From NCBI RefSeq assembly GCF_964355755.1, contig NC_092670.1:18847201-18911200 (forward strand): DNA of 64,000 nt, given 5' to 3'. Every line of letters begins with the position of its first letter. Position 1 is the stretch's first letter. Under the pieces are notes generated by a model. It was not told the DNA's origin and did no database searches. It saw only the letters and a list, made by a program, of their open reading frames with translations. The DNA is from Antedon mediterranea (Eukaryota; Echinodermata; Crinoidea; Comatulida; Antedonidae). A program made the translations under genes and the position numbers. Below are positions 36,301-47,762 of this stretch, one piece after another.

Positions 36301-39300
36301 TTTTTGAAAGAAAGCTAGAGAACCATTCAGCCAAACAGCTGCTGGTTTTGTAACCAGCGTTGACAAACATGTGTATTACCGTATAGGAGAAAGTGAGAAG
36401 AAACTGCACTTTTATCTGTGAATACAAGAATTTCCGAATTAAAAAATGAATATTTGAAATGCAAATTATGCTAATTTAAAAATCTTTAGCTGAACATTTT
36501 CCAAACGTTTAGGTACGTACGGTAACAAAGTTCGATGACAAAAACATCTCCTTTTCAAATTCTGCACTTTAGTAGGCCTACACCAGCTTAAATAATTGAA
36601 TTAAATATCATTATGTTTTCTGTTTGCTTCGCAGGTCGAATACATGGGAACCAGAGGATAATATACTTGACCGTGGGCTCATACGCTTATTCGAAATACA
36701 AGAAAGGTAATAAGAGATGTTTCACACTCACGCAATGACGTCACGAGCTCCATTCACACTATTGAGTTCCGTTTAACCATGGAGAAATATTATTTCTCCA
36801 TGGTTTAACCAATTTTGTTCAGTTAATTTATTAGAAATGGAAAATAGAGCAAAATTAAAGAGTAGGCCAACAATATTGGAATTGAAGAAGGCAGTATAAA
36901 TGAATTAATAATGTCGGTCTTTCTCCAACATCAGACATAATAGGCCTAACCGTGTAACTGAATTATTCACTCGCAGTATGATGGTTATAGCCTCATCCAG
37001 AGACTATAGTATATCTGAAAATGCCAGACCCATATACGTGTAGTGAACGAAAGTCATATTCATTGATTAAATGTTTTAATATTTCCTGTAACGTTACATT
37101 TTATCATTCTCCGTGGGCTTGTGACCCGTTGAAATCATCATCTCTCGAAAGAGTAGAGCTTACGAACAAACCATTCCTCTGAGAAATGTTTCTGCGTATG
37201 AACATAAATCCGGCAATAACTGTACTGGGGTTACTTTATACTTACATACTATGTATCTTATGGTAATGTGGCATTAATTTCCATACCGATAAGACCTCTT
37301 AATCCCGCTCTTAATACCCAAAACGCGGTTGATTCTTAATCCATGGCTTATCAAGTCTCAACAGTTCAGATTAACTTTATTTTGGTCTAGAATCATTATT
37401 GCCTATTTAAAACTATACATTGATATGTATCTAAATTCACATTATGAGCAAGATTTTGATTATTTATGTGTTTCTTACAGACTAAAGGAAGACAAAAATG
37501 CAATCCGTAGATCCAAGAAACGGAAACATGTTTTAAGTCCCAGAAAACAGGTAAGATATTACTATATTTATTATGCAGAACCCCTACTACAAATATTCAC
37601 CAGATCAAGTTAGTTCAGTTTGAAACGAAACAAAAACATAAAACAAAATCATACGATAAAATGTTTTCGAGGGCGTTAATTGGTACGTTGCATTCATCAT
37701 ATACTGCCACAACTATATTAGTGGTTTGGGTAAATTTGAAAGGACATAATTGTTTAAAAAAATTAAGTAGATAATATACATAACTTCCTAAGAAGACGTG
37801 AAATTAAACCTGAACCAGAAGCACTAGAACATATTCCAACAATTAATGAACCAATCCAATAACAGTTCTATTATAGCGTATCCATACCGTATTCTATGGT
37901 GTACATTTTCGTTGATTTGCGTCAACCACGATCTAAATTTATCCGCATCCGCCGGCGGGCTAACTTATATTTAGTTAGTACCAGTATTATAGATTTTAAC
38001 TGCATTACCATCTGTTAAGCTTGGGGAAACAGAGTGAATGTGTCCGTAGACTTTGCAAATCGATACTACAAATTGTAATTAAGATTTACAATGTTTTATA
38101 GTTTAAGCTTGGTTCCCACTAGCGACGCAATCTACGCAACGTAAGAAAATGCCCTTCCAATCATTGTGCTTTCCCCCGCCTGCGTAAAATCAAACCTACG
38201 ATGTTTGCAGCACTGTTGCGTCGTCGTCGGTTCCCACTTGTGATTACGCAATACATCACTTTGCGTCAATACGTCGCTGCGTTACGCTGCGTTGCGTTCT
38301 AGTCGGAACCATGCTTAAGGAGAGTCACCAAATAGTAACTATTTGTATTCCGAGTGATAAAATACAAAGTTTACATTCTAATTTAATACATACACTGTAT
38401 CTGAGAATCTGTCTTGATATTGGACATAGTGACATAATGTAGAAATACCGTACATTCAGGTGCTTATAATGATTTATAGGCATATTCTATTAATGAATAA
38501 TGATCATATTAATGAACAATACGTGTTAGATCACCATTTCCTGCTGAATCGGCAAATATAACTTTGCATTGTCGGAGAAACTCCATGCTCCGTACTTCAA
38601 AATTACGCTTTAATATAAAGTAGAGGCCTAGATTGCTCAAATCGAATTAGAAACCATTACATCCCAGTGGGTTAGTGGCAGGGTGTCAACTTCGAGTCTC
38701 TTCGTTTTACTGTTTTTTACCTCAGATTCTCATCTTTAATGTTTACACATTTGTTTGGTTCGTGTTTATACATTCGAGAATTAAATTACATACTAATTAT
38801 AAGACCGATGTTATCGAACTCTTCAAAAGCATAGATTGTATACTGATTTAATTGGAATTGAATCAGGATATGGCTTTATGATCATCTAAATGATTCGTTG
38901 AAACCATCTATTAAACGGTTTTATTGTCTGTAATACTGTTTGCTTTCAAAGATAAAATAATTATTATATCTTAGCACTAGTCTAGATTTAAATTGCTGAT
39001 TTTGTGAAACCCTACTTATTCTTATAAACTGTATTAATTCACAATAATGGAATTAAACGATAACTGATTTGCATATTTGTTTGTACTTAACTGTAAATTA
39101 ACTGTAAACTAAACCACTAACAATATAAATTGAATTTCTATTGATAAGTATAGGCCTAATACATATAAAATGAAGTGTTTTTTTTTATATTAATTTTAGC
39201 GTTTAATAATTACAACATTTCTTCAAAATGGACATTATTATACAAGAAAGTCTATTATTTTTTTGATACTATAACTATTTTTCTCTTAAAATAATTGAGA

Positions 39301-40302
39301 ATTGTTGACTTAAAACAATTCCTTCATTGGAAATAGAACCTGCTTGTACTTGTAGTATAAGTTATGGGTAGCCTCAAGTTTTAGTTTTATTTGAGCTTTA
39401 TATTAATTACATTAATTCTGTTATTTTTACAGTATGCTAATTGTTACAGCTACACGACCAGGGAGCCCATAGAGTCAGATGACGTTAAACTAGACTACAA
39501 AAACAGCTCAAAGCAACTGACTATGCGTCTGAAAATAGCCAAAGGCTCAGACTGGAATCAAGAAAACTCAAAATACACAAAACCTAAACAGAGTTGGATA
39601 AAATGCAATCGGCAAATGGCACTGGTCCAACCGCCTAACGAACTCGATTGCCTTAGACGAATTAAATTCAAATTGGAAAGAGTTCGGTATGAGCCGCCAT
39701 CATCATCATCATCTGCTGGTAACTTCGCTGGAAGCACAGTACTGGATGTAAATCAAAACAATCTATTTGTCCAAGACTACATTGTTCCGCCAAGGAAATC
39801 TTACGAAGAGACGACGGCGCTAACACAAGGGTTGTCAGATCAGTGCGTGGACGATTTACCATCTGTAAATATCTGCCACAGTGAGGATGATGTTAGTCAG
39901 AAGGAACAATTTACTCCGTTTTCAAATTTACGTAAAAATGATGATTCAACGAACAAAATTGACAATCAAGTTCCACATGGCTTTGATACTCATCAGCCTT
40001 GTGATAATTACACCTTTAACCAAAGACAAACTCTGGCAGCTAGTGCCCATGATGATCTTCCATGTCCCGAGGTAGCTAGCCTGCTAAACCAGTCCCAGCC
40101 AAGGCCCGAGTACCTCCCTCTCAACTTGACACCGTATACGTATGACCATAACATTCCATCCCCACAAACCCCTGACTCTGGTGTCAGTCTCGGGGAGGAC
40201 AATATGGAGATCATGACAACCTGCAGTCCTACGACAGTACAACTATCGACAACTACAAGGAACACATTCCAACAAACAAATGTTCCCCAGTCATGGTTAT
40301 AA
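33367..40302 (+). CDS. CBX-A, Polycomb-type chromobox protein, 5 exons, 382 aa
   Basis: Polycomb CBX proteins read H3K27me3 in PRC1. Exons: 33367-33459, 35005-35048, 36635-36706, 37481-37550, 39433-40302; phases close. The chromodomain (about residues 17-70) has GVYVADSIRRRRIRK, EYLVKWRGW and SNTWEPEDNILDRGLI, with aromatic-cage residues Tyr19, Trp40 and Trp43. A basic stretch RRSKKRKHVLSPRK follows (nuclear signal, possible DNA contact). The 289-residue last exon is Ser/Thr/Asn-rich with DDLP motifs and shows no recognisable C-terminal Pc box (TDVT..LTV-type). The start ATG is the first in frame ahead of the chromodomain. The last exon's open frame extends upstream to 39391 and mimics a signal peptide, but a clear acceptor at 39432 excludes that part. 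Nuclear location is inferred from the family. Confidence 0.92.
34064..34135. mobile_element. fused fragments of MITE-A (copy 8) and MITE-B
   Basis: A lone MITE-A right arm (ATAAAGTTTGATAGTGTAGA to AGCTT at 34105) is followed directly by a MITE-B end (AAGCTTGGGTCCCACTTGG). Both families end in AAGCTT-like sequence, so the junction may be one insertion next to another. Intron 1 of CBX-A. Confidence 0.7.
34799..34862 (+). repeat. tRNA-like fragment
   Basis: A strong B box in a paired T stem (GTGGGTTCGAGTCCCAC) follows a weak A-box-like CGGCCGGTATGAAAGCC. No acceptor stem and no T-run, so it is a relic. Intron 1 of CBX-A. Confidence 0.4.
36775..36805. repeat. 31-bp hairpin with CCATGGAG arms
   Basis: Two perfect 15-bp arms (AACCATGGAGAAATA and its complement) with a 1-base centre, in CBX-A intron 3. 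A related hairpin is at 57777-57803. Confidence 0.75.
38105..38317. mobile_element. MITE-B copy, diverged and internally rearranged
   Basis: AAGCTTGGTTCCCACTAGCG at the left and CTAGTCGGAACCATGCTT at the right. The interior contains an extra GGTTCCCACTTGTG terminus, suggesting a copy inserted in or recombined with another. Intron 4 of CBX-A. Confidence 0.75.
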
Positions 40303-40461
40303 CAGTTATATAAAAATATCTTGATTTCTATATATAGCCTATATATATAGGTAACTTTATTCCAAAAAATGTAACAAAACCACGCACTGTGGATTTACAA
40401 AATCTGATACGTTCTTATATGCATGCATCCTACAACAACAAAAAATATAAAATAATGTAAA

Positions 40462-40467
40462 AATAAA
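40462..40467 (+). promoter_or_regulatory. CBX-A poly(A) signal
   Basis: AATAAA about 160 bp downstream of the CBX-A stop codon. It directly abuts the LINE fragment that starts at 40471 on the other strand. Confidence 0.5.
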
Positions 40468-40470
40468 GAT

Positions 40471-40810
40471 TCAAAATAACAAAAGCCACTTATTTCTGTT
40501 GCTGGCAATCTCACGCAAATTAATTAGGTCGTTAAAATTATTTATCTTAAAATTTCTGATAAATAAATCATTTCTAAGTGTACTTAACAGATTGGTTTGA
40601 TGTTTTCCAATTCGCCCTTTTATTGGATTAGAGTGTACTATACCAAACACCAATGCTGAAAAAGCAGGAGTATCTTCACTCATTCTAAGTATATGGCCAA
40701 GCATAGACCACCTAAGTTCATTTACATTCTCAGATAAAGGTTTAGTATTTGTTACCAAATATAACTTATTATTGCTAATCTTTTTCGGATTTCTATAGGC
40801 CTACTGACAC
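40471..40810 (-). pseudogene. LINE fragment, C-terminal tail of reverse-transcriptase ORF
   Basis: The minus strand reads KISNNKLYLVTNTKPLSENV and then ELRWSMLGHILRMSEDTPA, the RW..GHILRM motif that follows RT in many non-LTR retrotransposons. About 95 residues of open frame end at 40471. The rest of the element is absent or beyond recognition upstream (40811-41140). Confidence 0.75.
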
Positions 40811-41713
40811 CATTTTAGTGAGGCATGAAAGAAATTTCAATCCAATAACAGTGAAGCTTATTAATTGCCTTCATTTCAATTTAAAACCACAGCTAACTGA
40901 TCATAAATACTACAAAAAGCATGTGGTGGCGGCCAATATTTACATCACAATAGTTAATTAAATTCAATAATAATTCAATTAAGCTATATTCAGTGTGTAA
41001 AGTTTTGTCATTTGTTTTTGAAGAAGAAAGTATTTTTAGTCTAGGGAGTGACTGTTTTAAATCATATGTATGTGTATTGGAAATGTCAGCCTTTAAAAGA
41101 CTATTCAGAGATACAGTAGTACTAGTAGATGTATACACTTACAGATGAAAAATAATAATAAATATCAATGAATCAAAAGAAAAACAATTGTTGTGGTTTT
41201 GTGAAAACCGGCTCAACTGTTTATTTGTCCATTTCCACATACCTAAAATCTAGCAATATTATAATGCTTTTTGGATAAACAATCTGCCTTTGTTTTCGAC
41301 TTCTCCGCACCAATACATACTTTTGAATAATATTGTTGTTGTGCATGTACTTAAATACCCTCTACCTTGTGGTCTTTGGTATACTCGCATCGTAATCCTT
41401 ATAATACCGATAACCCATAACAACAATTCGTTGTTTATTCATTTATCATTCATAATTTTAACTCATACGTGATACGTGTGTGATGCACTTAAGATTGAAT
41501 CACAATTACTCATAATTTATGTTTTATACACAGCATTCAGTTGAAATTAGCAATCATATCACGTATATTTATTCTAAATGTTTAAAGGTGTAATCTGGCC
41601 TACATTCTAAATTTTGTACATTATCGTGACAAACTGGGAGTTAAAATGTATATCACGTGTTAAGCTTTGAATATCGTGTACATAATATACTGGCGTATTT
41701 CATATTTTAAACG
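40811..41713. other. intergenic, mostly unrecognised
   Basis: May contain further decayed LINE sequence on the minus strand up to about 41140, but I cannot align it to a domain. Nothing else seen. Confidence 0.4.
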
Positions 41714-42190
41714 TGTTCCCACTTGGGACGCAACGCAGAGATGTTGTACTACAATTTAATGGTTCCCACTAAAGCTTGGTTCCCACTAGGATGTAACGCA
41801 AGGACATAAACGCAACGCAAGCGTGTTGACCAAAAAATCTATCGCTTGTGATTGGTAAAATAACTTATTATACTGTAGTGGAAACCAAGTATTAGACGCA
41901 AGGACGTACTGTAAGTAATTTGACCAATCAAAAGCGATGGATTATCCGAAATGTTGCTTGTCATTGATCAATTCGATTGCGTTGTGCCTACGTCATTTAG
42001 CCTTTATTAAAGCTTAGTTCCCACTAGAACGTAACGCAAGGACGTAAACGCAACGTAAGCGTTTTATCCAATGACAAGCGAAGTTATAGACAGTTAGCAA
42101 TCACAAGCGAATACGCCATCGCTTGTGATTGGTCACTTCGCTTGCGTTGCGTTTACGTCCTTGCGTTACGTTCTAGTGGGAACCAAGCTT
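41714..42190. mobile_element. cluster of MITE-B copies
   Basis: A fragment (41714-41770) is followed by a copy at 41772-41888, a half copy to about 42000, and one complete palindromic copy at 42010-42190 (181 bp). In the last, AAGCTTAGTTCCCACTAGAA mirrors CTAGTGGGAACCAAGCTT and the inner arms contain CAATCACAAGCGA / TCGCTTGTGATTGG. Confidence 0.85.
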
Positions 42191-45100
42191 AGCAGGCGGG
42201 AACCAATCTTTAGTGAACACCAAGCTGTTGGTGGTAGACCTACGTTCGATGATCGTGACATTGCCATTTTGTCCTTCCTTTAGTGATTAACATGTAATAT
42301 ATTCATGCCGAAAAATAATTATAATAAAATATTATTATTATATTAACAATATTTGATTCTACGTGTCCAATTTACATTAATTGTGGACTTTATTGATTGA
42401 AGTATTAAGATATTGCAAAGAAGATCAAGGTGTGATTGAAATAAATGTGAAATTACAAGTCACAAATTGACTAAGTGGTGAATGACGTAATATCCATAAT
42501 TATTCAGCTTTTGAATGACCTCTCTTACTTTAAATTATGTTGTCTTTATAATAATCAACGGTGATAAAAGGGGTATATAAGTCATTCAGTTGTGTCTAAG
42601 TTAAATATAAACGGTTATGTGATTTCGTAAATGATAACAACAGTGATATAAGATACAAGATACAAGTCTACTTTATTGTAATCATTTTACAATTTTTAGA
42701 TATGTTTTGTACCATAGTAGATCATTAAATAATGTAAAGTAATAAATATTTAAATAAATGAATACAAGTTACTCTCTTTTAAAGTTTTGATTAAATAAAT
42801 TGCATGCCATGTAGCCTACAGTGTTGAAAATCTGAAACGGTTTGTTGAAATTGTGTTCTGTGTCAGTTTTATAGCCCTTCCTGATCTGCTAATAATAATA
42901 TCTGAGTATAATGGGTGGGCTGAGTCTTGTATAATTTAGTTAATTTTCATAAGATATGATATGATACGGTCTTTCATTAACGTTCTTTTCCAAAGACATT
43001 TTTTGGGTTGTTAGATGCGCATGGGCACAGATTTTATGCCACAAGAGTATACTGAAACTTAATTAATTTTAGTTTAAACCAAAAATGCACAAAAATGTGC
43101 ATGGTCACGTTACTCATAAATAGGCCTACAGTATAAGAAATGTTTATCATAGAAATTTCGTACTTCATAAAATAGAATTTCCATTCAAAATTTGGTATTT
43201 CAAGAGATGTAATGTTTTAAATACGTCTGTTTAAACATTATTATTTTAATTACCGTACTGTGGTAAATAATGCTGGTACTGCACATGGTACGACGATGCG
43301 TGATGCCGATGTCGCTTAGTTTGAGTTTCAGAGGAATTGACCCAGCTTTGAATGACATCAAATAGCTACATTCAATTTATTTTCTCGTTATAAATTCATT
43401 TGCTAACCATATAAAATTTCAAAAATAATATCACATAACATTCATTGAAAAGAAACAATAAGCATGTTGAAGATAGAAATATTAATTTAGTCATAAAGAA
43501 TTATTGAAAAATCAATAGAGTCTCACTTTCTCCACTTCTTACGTAAATGTTAAAACAAGTAAGCATTGTATAGTATAGCGTGTGCCTACCACCACCGCCC
43601 ATTCACTTTGTTCTTTCATTGGAAAAAAGTATAAAAGTTCAAAGTTACATCATAGTCCTAAAATAAGATGAAAATAATATGGGAATACTTGAAGACGATG
43701 ACGTCAGACCGTTCCTGAATACTGTAGTCATCTCGCAAAAACAAACAAAACACAAGATGAGAGACCCAAAAGGCCCAAAAATACCTCGGGGAAACAGCCT
43801 ATTTGCACAAAGAAACAAATTCAATCCTTTACTTTTCTAAAATGTGCATGCTATCAAAACTTCATCCGTATCAATATAATTGCCTTGTGGAAACAAGCTT
43901 TATATTTGCAAGAAAATAAGCTGTTTGATTCATTTTATTAAGTTTGAAATTCGTCAGTTAAAAATACATCGCATAAACGAATTGCAATGAAATTTATCGG
44001 TACAATTTATTAGTTTACTAGTTTTCTTCACTCAGTTAATATATAGTCACACTTACAAACAACTCACGCATTCCCTTCATAAGAAGATTATACATTTAAG
44101 ATTTATTACTCTCTGAAAATATCCTTTTTTTTATCTTTTATTTATCTATTTGTGAGATTTCGTTTATCTAATTTGTACATCAAATCGTGATCGGCAACCT
44201 TTTATGATGACATATTTATTATGTGATTGGATAGTAATTCAGCTACTCTTGCTAATGTTATATTGCTGACGAATGTCATATTTAATTACGGCTATATGTA
44301 GCTGGCTTTTATGAATATTCTAAGAGCAGAAATACGTCATCTGAATGTATCGTAATACACACACACATACACCCACACTATATTGCCATATTTTTTAAAC
44401 TATAATGAAACTTTGTTTGTGTAGAAATAGTTTTGCCTGACAATGACATGTTTATGTTTGTGGATTTTTAAAACCATTGTCATCATCTTACTGCTTACGC
44501 CACTGTTACATATTTGATGTATTGTATTTATCCACCTCATATCAAAAACGCATATCTCATACTTTTCATCATCGTTATCGTTATCATACCAATCGTGGTA
44601 GGGCTACTCATAAATTATAGTCATTGACGTCATTATCATCGTTGTTCGCAATGAGGAAAATATCCTTTTTAACGAGTATACACAGATGCGTGTACGATTT
44701 TAAGACAGTTGCAAATAGTAAAAATCCATACAAAGAATATTCGTGTAATGTAGATATTCTATTGGAAGAATGTTACAGAAGTACCATACTATGGCGCCCC
44801 GTACCATACACCAGTTACTTGACGCAATGGTTAAATAATTCAATCCCTCCACGGGGTACATTCCTTTCACTCATATAAACTATAGATTTTATCTGAATTA
44901 CGTGACCGACAGTGAACACCAGTAAATTTAATCCCAACCAATATTTATTTAACACAAATTATTCATGAACCATCTGGTATCACATTGCATAATATAATAT
45001 GGTATCACATTGCATAATATATAATATACCGATATGATAATCATTGTCCGTTTCATTTGGTCAGACTGTCTTCTTAGTCATTGGCCTACTCATTGAGGTA

Positions 45101-45855
45101 TAACATTAATTTTAAAACTAATTTTATACCTCTATGGCCTACTTATCTAATAAAAATCCTACCATGAAACCTTACATTACCTTTTTTCAAGAATTTTTTT
45201 AAATTTTAAACAAATATTAGTTTCTATGTAAAAAGGTATAAATAAAAGGCACATTTCCATAAAACATTATGTATAGCATTCTGAATGGCATTTTTGTTTG
45301 TTATTAGTGTCTAATAACAATTCAATTGTAATCAGTATCTTTTCTTTTCTCGTGATAAATGAGAAACATCTTTTTTACATGCTCAACGCTGCGACTAGCT
45401 GAGGCAATTAAAGTAATGTTCTCGTAAATTGACGACGAGCGAGTATGTTTATGCTGATGACACGTTAAGAATACAAAGAAGAAAATACAATTTCTGTCAC
45501 CGTAATCATACGTGAATATAGCCTAATTCGAAGGTCAATGCACGAGTAAAAATGCAAAACAAGATTGATGACGTCGCGTCGTACTGCGGCCACTTAAAGG
45601 TACGCACTAAAACGAAAATTAACACTGTAAATAATTAGACGGAATATATAGCTCATGTTCATACACAGTATGTTGTTAATGTTCTACTACGTTAGAGTAA
45701 GGTCATTACGAATTCGTTAATTACATTTTTCGTTCATTGATAGATCAGTGTGATGACGCTCGACTTTATTAAAAATCGTTAGTAATATAATAATAGCCAA
45801 GGGACTTATAACTGGATTAGACAAACAAACAGTTAACAATTTGAATACAGGTTAT
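42191..45855. other. intergenic between the two CBX genes, no gene recognised
   Basis: AT-rich. A 25-bp tandem duplication (GGTATCACATTGCATAATAT units) lies at about 44974-45025. No open frame shows a family signature. Confidence 0.5.
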
Positions 45856-46011
45856 AAAGCTCTCTCTACACTATTAAACTTTATGTGACAAAACATGTGA
45901 TGTGCCCATATATGAACGATGTCACTATCAATTATTTAGGCATATCACTACCATATTTAGGCACATCACACTTTTGTTGTCAAACTAGTTTGATAGTGTA
46001 GACAGAGCTTT
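45856..46011. mobile_element. MITE-A copy 9
   Basis: AAAGCTCTCTCTACACTATT at the left and GATAGTGTAGACAGAGCTTT at the right, both arms complete, between the CBX genes. Confidence 0.9.
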
Positions 46012-46760
46012 ATGTAATTATTATATAGCATGTCAACATTTTTGAGAATATTGTTTGTCACATGTAATATCAAATAATATAGTTTTATCAGTGGACGTTT
46101 CAATTAACTGTGTGTGTGTGTGTGACACATTAAGTGTGTGACACACGTTATTAGGACAGGTATGGCAACAGATTACCCATCATTCATGTGTAGCCTACAC
46201 GTCGTACACGCATGTAAACTTGTGCCATGTAAATTCTTATTCCAAGCTCAAGACAACAGCTCACAACTTGATATGAACTAAAACATTAATATTCAGTCTA
46301 CCAAAGAATGTAGAAGAAACAATTTTAATATTGGATTTGTCGATAAAATAGGCCAATATTTCTTTTTGTTCGAATCTATGAAAATCAACCTTTTTGTGTT
46401 TACCTTCAGGTTTTAGGCCTATTATGTTTATATATAAAGTCCAGAATGATTGAGACAATGATGAGCGATATTTTGTAAAATATGATTAATTGCAGACTGT
46501 CTCCTGATGGATAGTAAACAAATGATATCCGAATCTAATTTTAACAAATTACTTTCATGTAAAAAAAAAACATAACAAACGATGTATGTGCGTCACTGTC
46601 GCGTCATAACTGCCGCTCGATACGCGACAATATAATTACGATTATTTTAATTGGTGGTTGTTGTGAATTTCAAAACTTTTAATGAATCATTCATTTAATG
46701 CATACTTCTTTCTCGTCTACAATGACACCTTGAGATAGCTATTGTTGTCTCGGGTAACAG

Positions 46761-46909
46761 AAGCTTGGATCCCACTAGGATATAACGAAAGGAGGACGTA
46801 CGTAAGCGCAACGAAATCGAGATAAACAATGACAGTTTGAATCGCAACGCATTGACTGCGTTATGCTTACGACCAAGCTTGTGTTACGTCCTAGTGGGAA
46901 TCAAGCTTT
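46761..46909. mobile_element. MITE-B copy
   Basis: AAGCTTGGATCCCACTAGGA mirrors TCCTAGTGGGAATCAAGCTT; the interior is diverged. It lies about 850 bp upstream of the CBX-B start codon. Confidence 0.85.
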
Positions 46910-47762
46910 ATTCCATAACTCGCGCTACTTGAAATAGCGCGACAAGAAAACTGATGCGACATGCGCAATATCACATCTGTGTGTGCGTTATATGCACGCT
47001 GTGCGTTGAAGTTGCCATAATATGCGGACAGTGGTGTGTCATTCATCATCTTCAAGAAAGCAACAATTATCCCACGGTAATTTTTTTAGCCGGCAGAGTC
47101 CTTCCTCTCAATCGTAAAGTGTTATTATAATATTCTTTTCATATATTTTGACACTTAATTCAGGACTACTGAAAATTTTGCAATGGCATGTCAATTGTCT
47201 AAATATTGAACTATTTTTATTCAATAGCAAAGATTTCACGCTGAGTTTTGGATGCTGACGGCCGGAAAATATGCATAACTCACGTCCGACGAATTAACAG
47301 TTCTCATAATAAAGTAGGCCATAGGACAACTGATACTCTTAATCGTATTGGAAATATTAGCAAAAACCCATTGCCTGAAAAATATAGGATTTACCATTAC
47401 AAAAATTCTGATTATTATTATACAGTATTTAACACTTTCTTTCAACGTCTACCACACGTCCATATGTGTGAGTTTATTAATCATTGGTTTCAAATAAATA
47501 AATTAAAATTGCTTCTTATAAAGTGTTTCGTTTATTTCAAAATCCTGGATCCGCCACATTGTCACAGTCAGCAACCAGATTCTATTCTCCTCTTGAGTGA
47601 GATAAGGCTCTTGACTGACCCTCTATAGTCACTTCAGACCATTCAAACAACCTTCGCAAGACATCCCGACCGTCGTCAATTGAGCCTACTTTTAGTTTGT
47701 TATTATATACGGTACAGTTGCAAATTGAGTTGTGGCCATTCATCACCTCCCTTATATATACG
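46910..47762 (+). other. upstream region of CBX-B
   Basis: No coding signal. It must contain the CBX-B promoter and 5' UTR, but I see no clear TATA box or start site. Confidence 0.35.

Noticed and set aside
38668-38705. tRNA-like A and B boxes (GGGTTAGTGGCAGG; CTTCGAGTCTC)
   Set aside because: The boxes are too close together and no stems form.
39391-39432. In-frame ATG with a signal-peptide-like hydrophobic start for the long CBX-A last exon
   Set aside because: A TTATTTTTACAG acceptor at 39432 joins in phase with the upstream chromodomain exons. The hydrophobic stretch is just the T-rich end of the intron.
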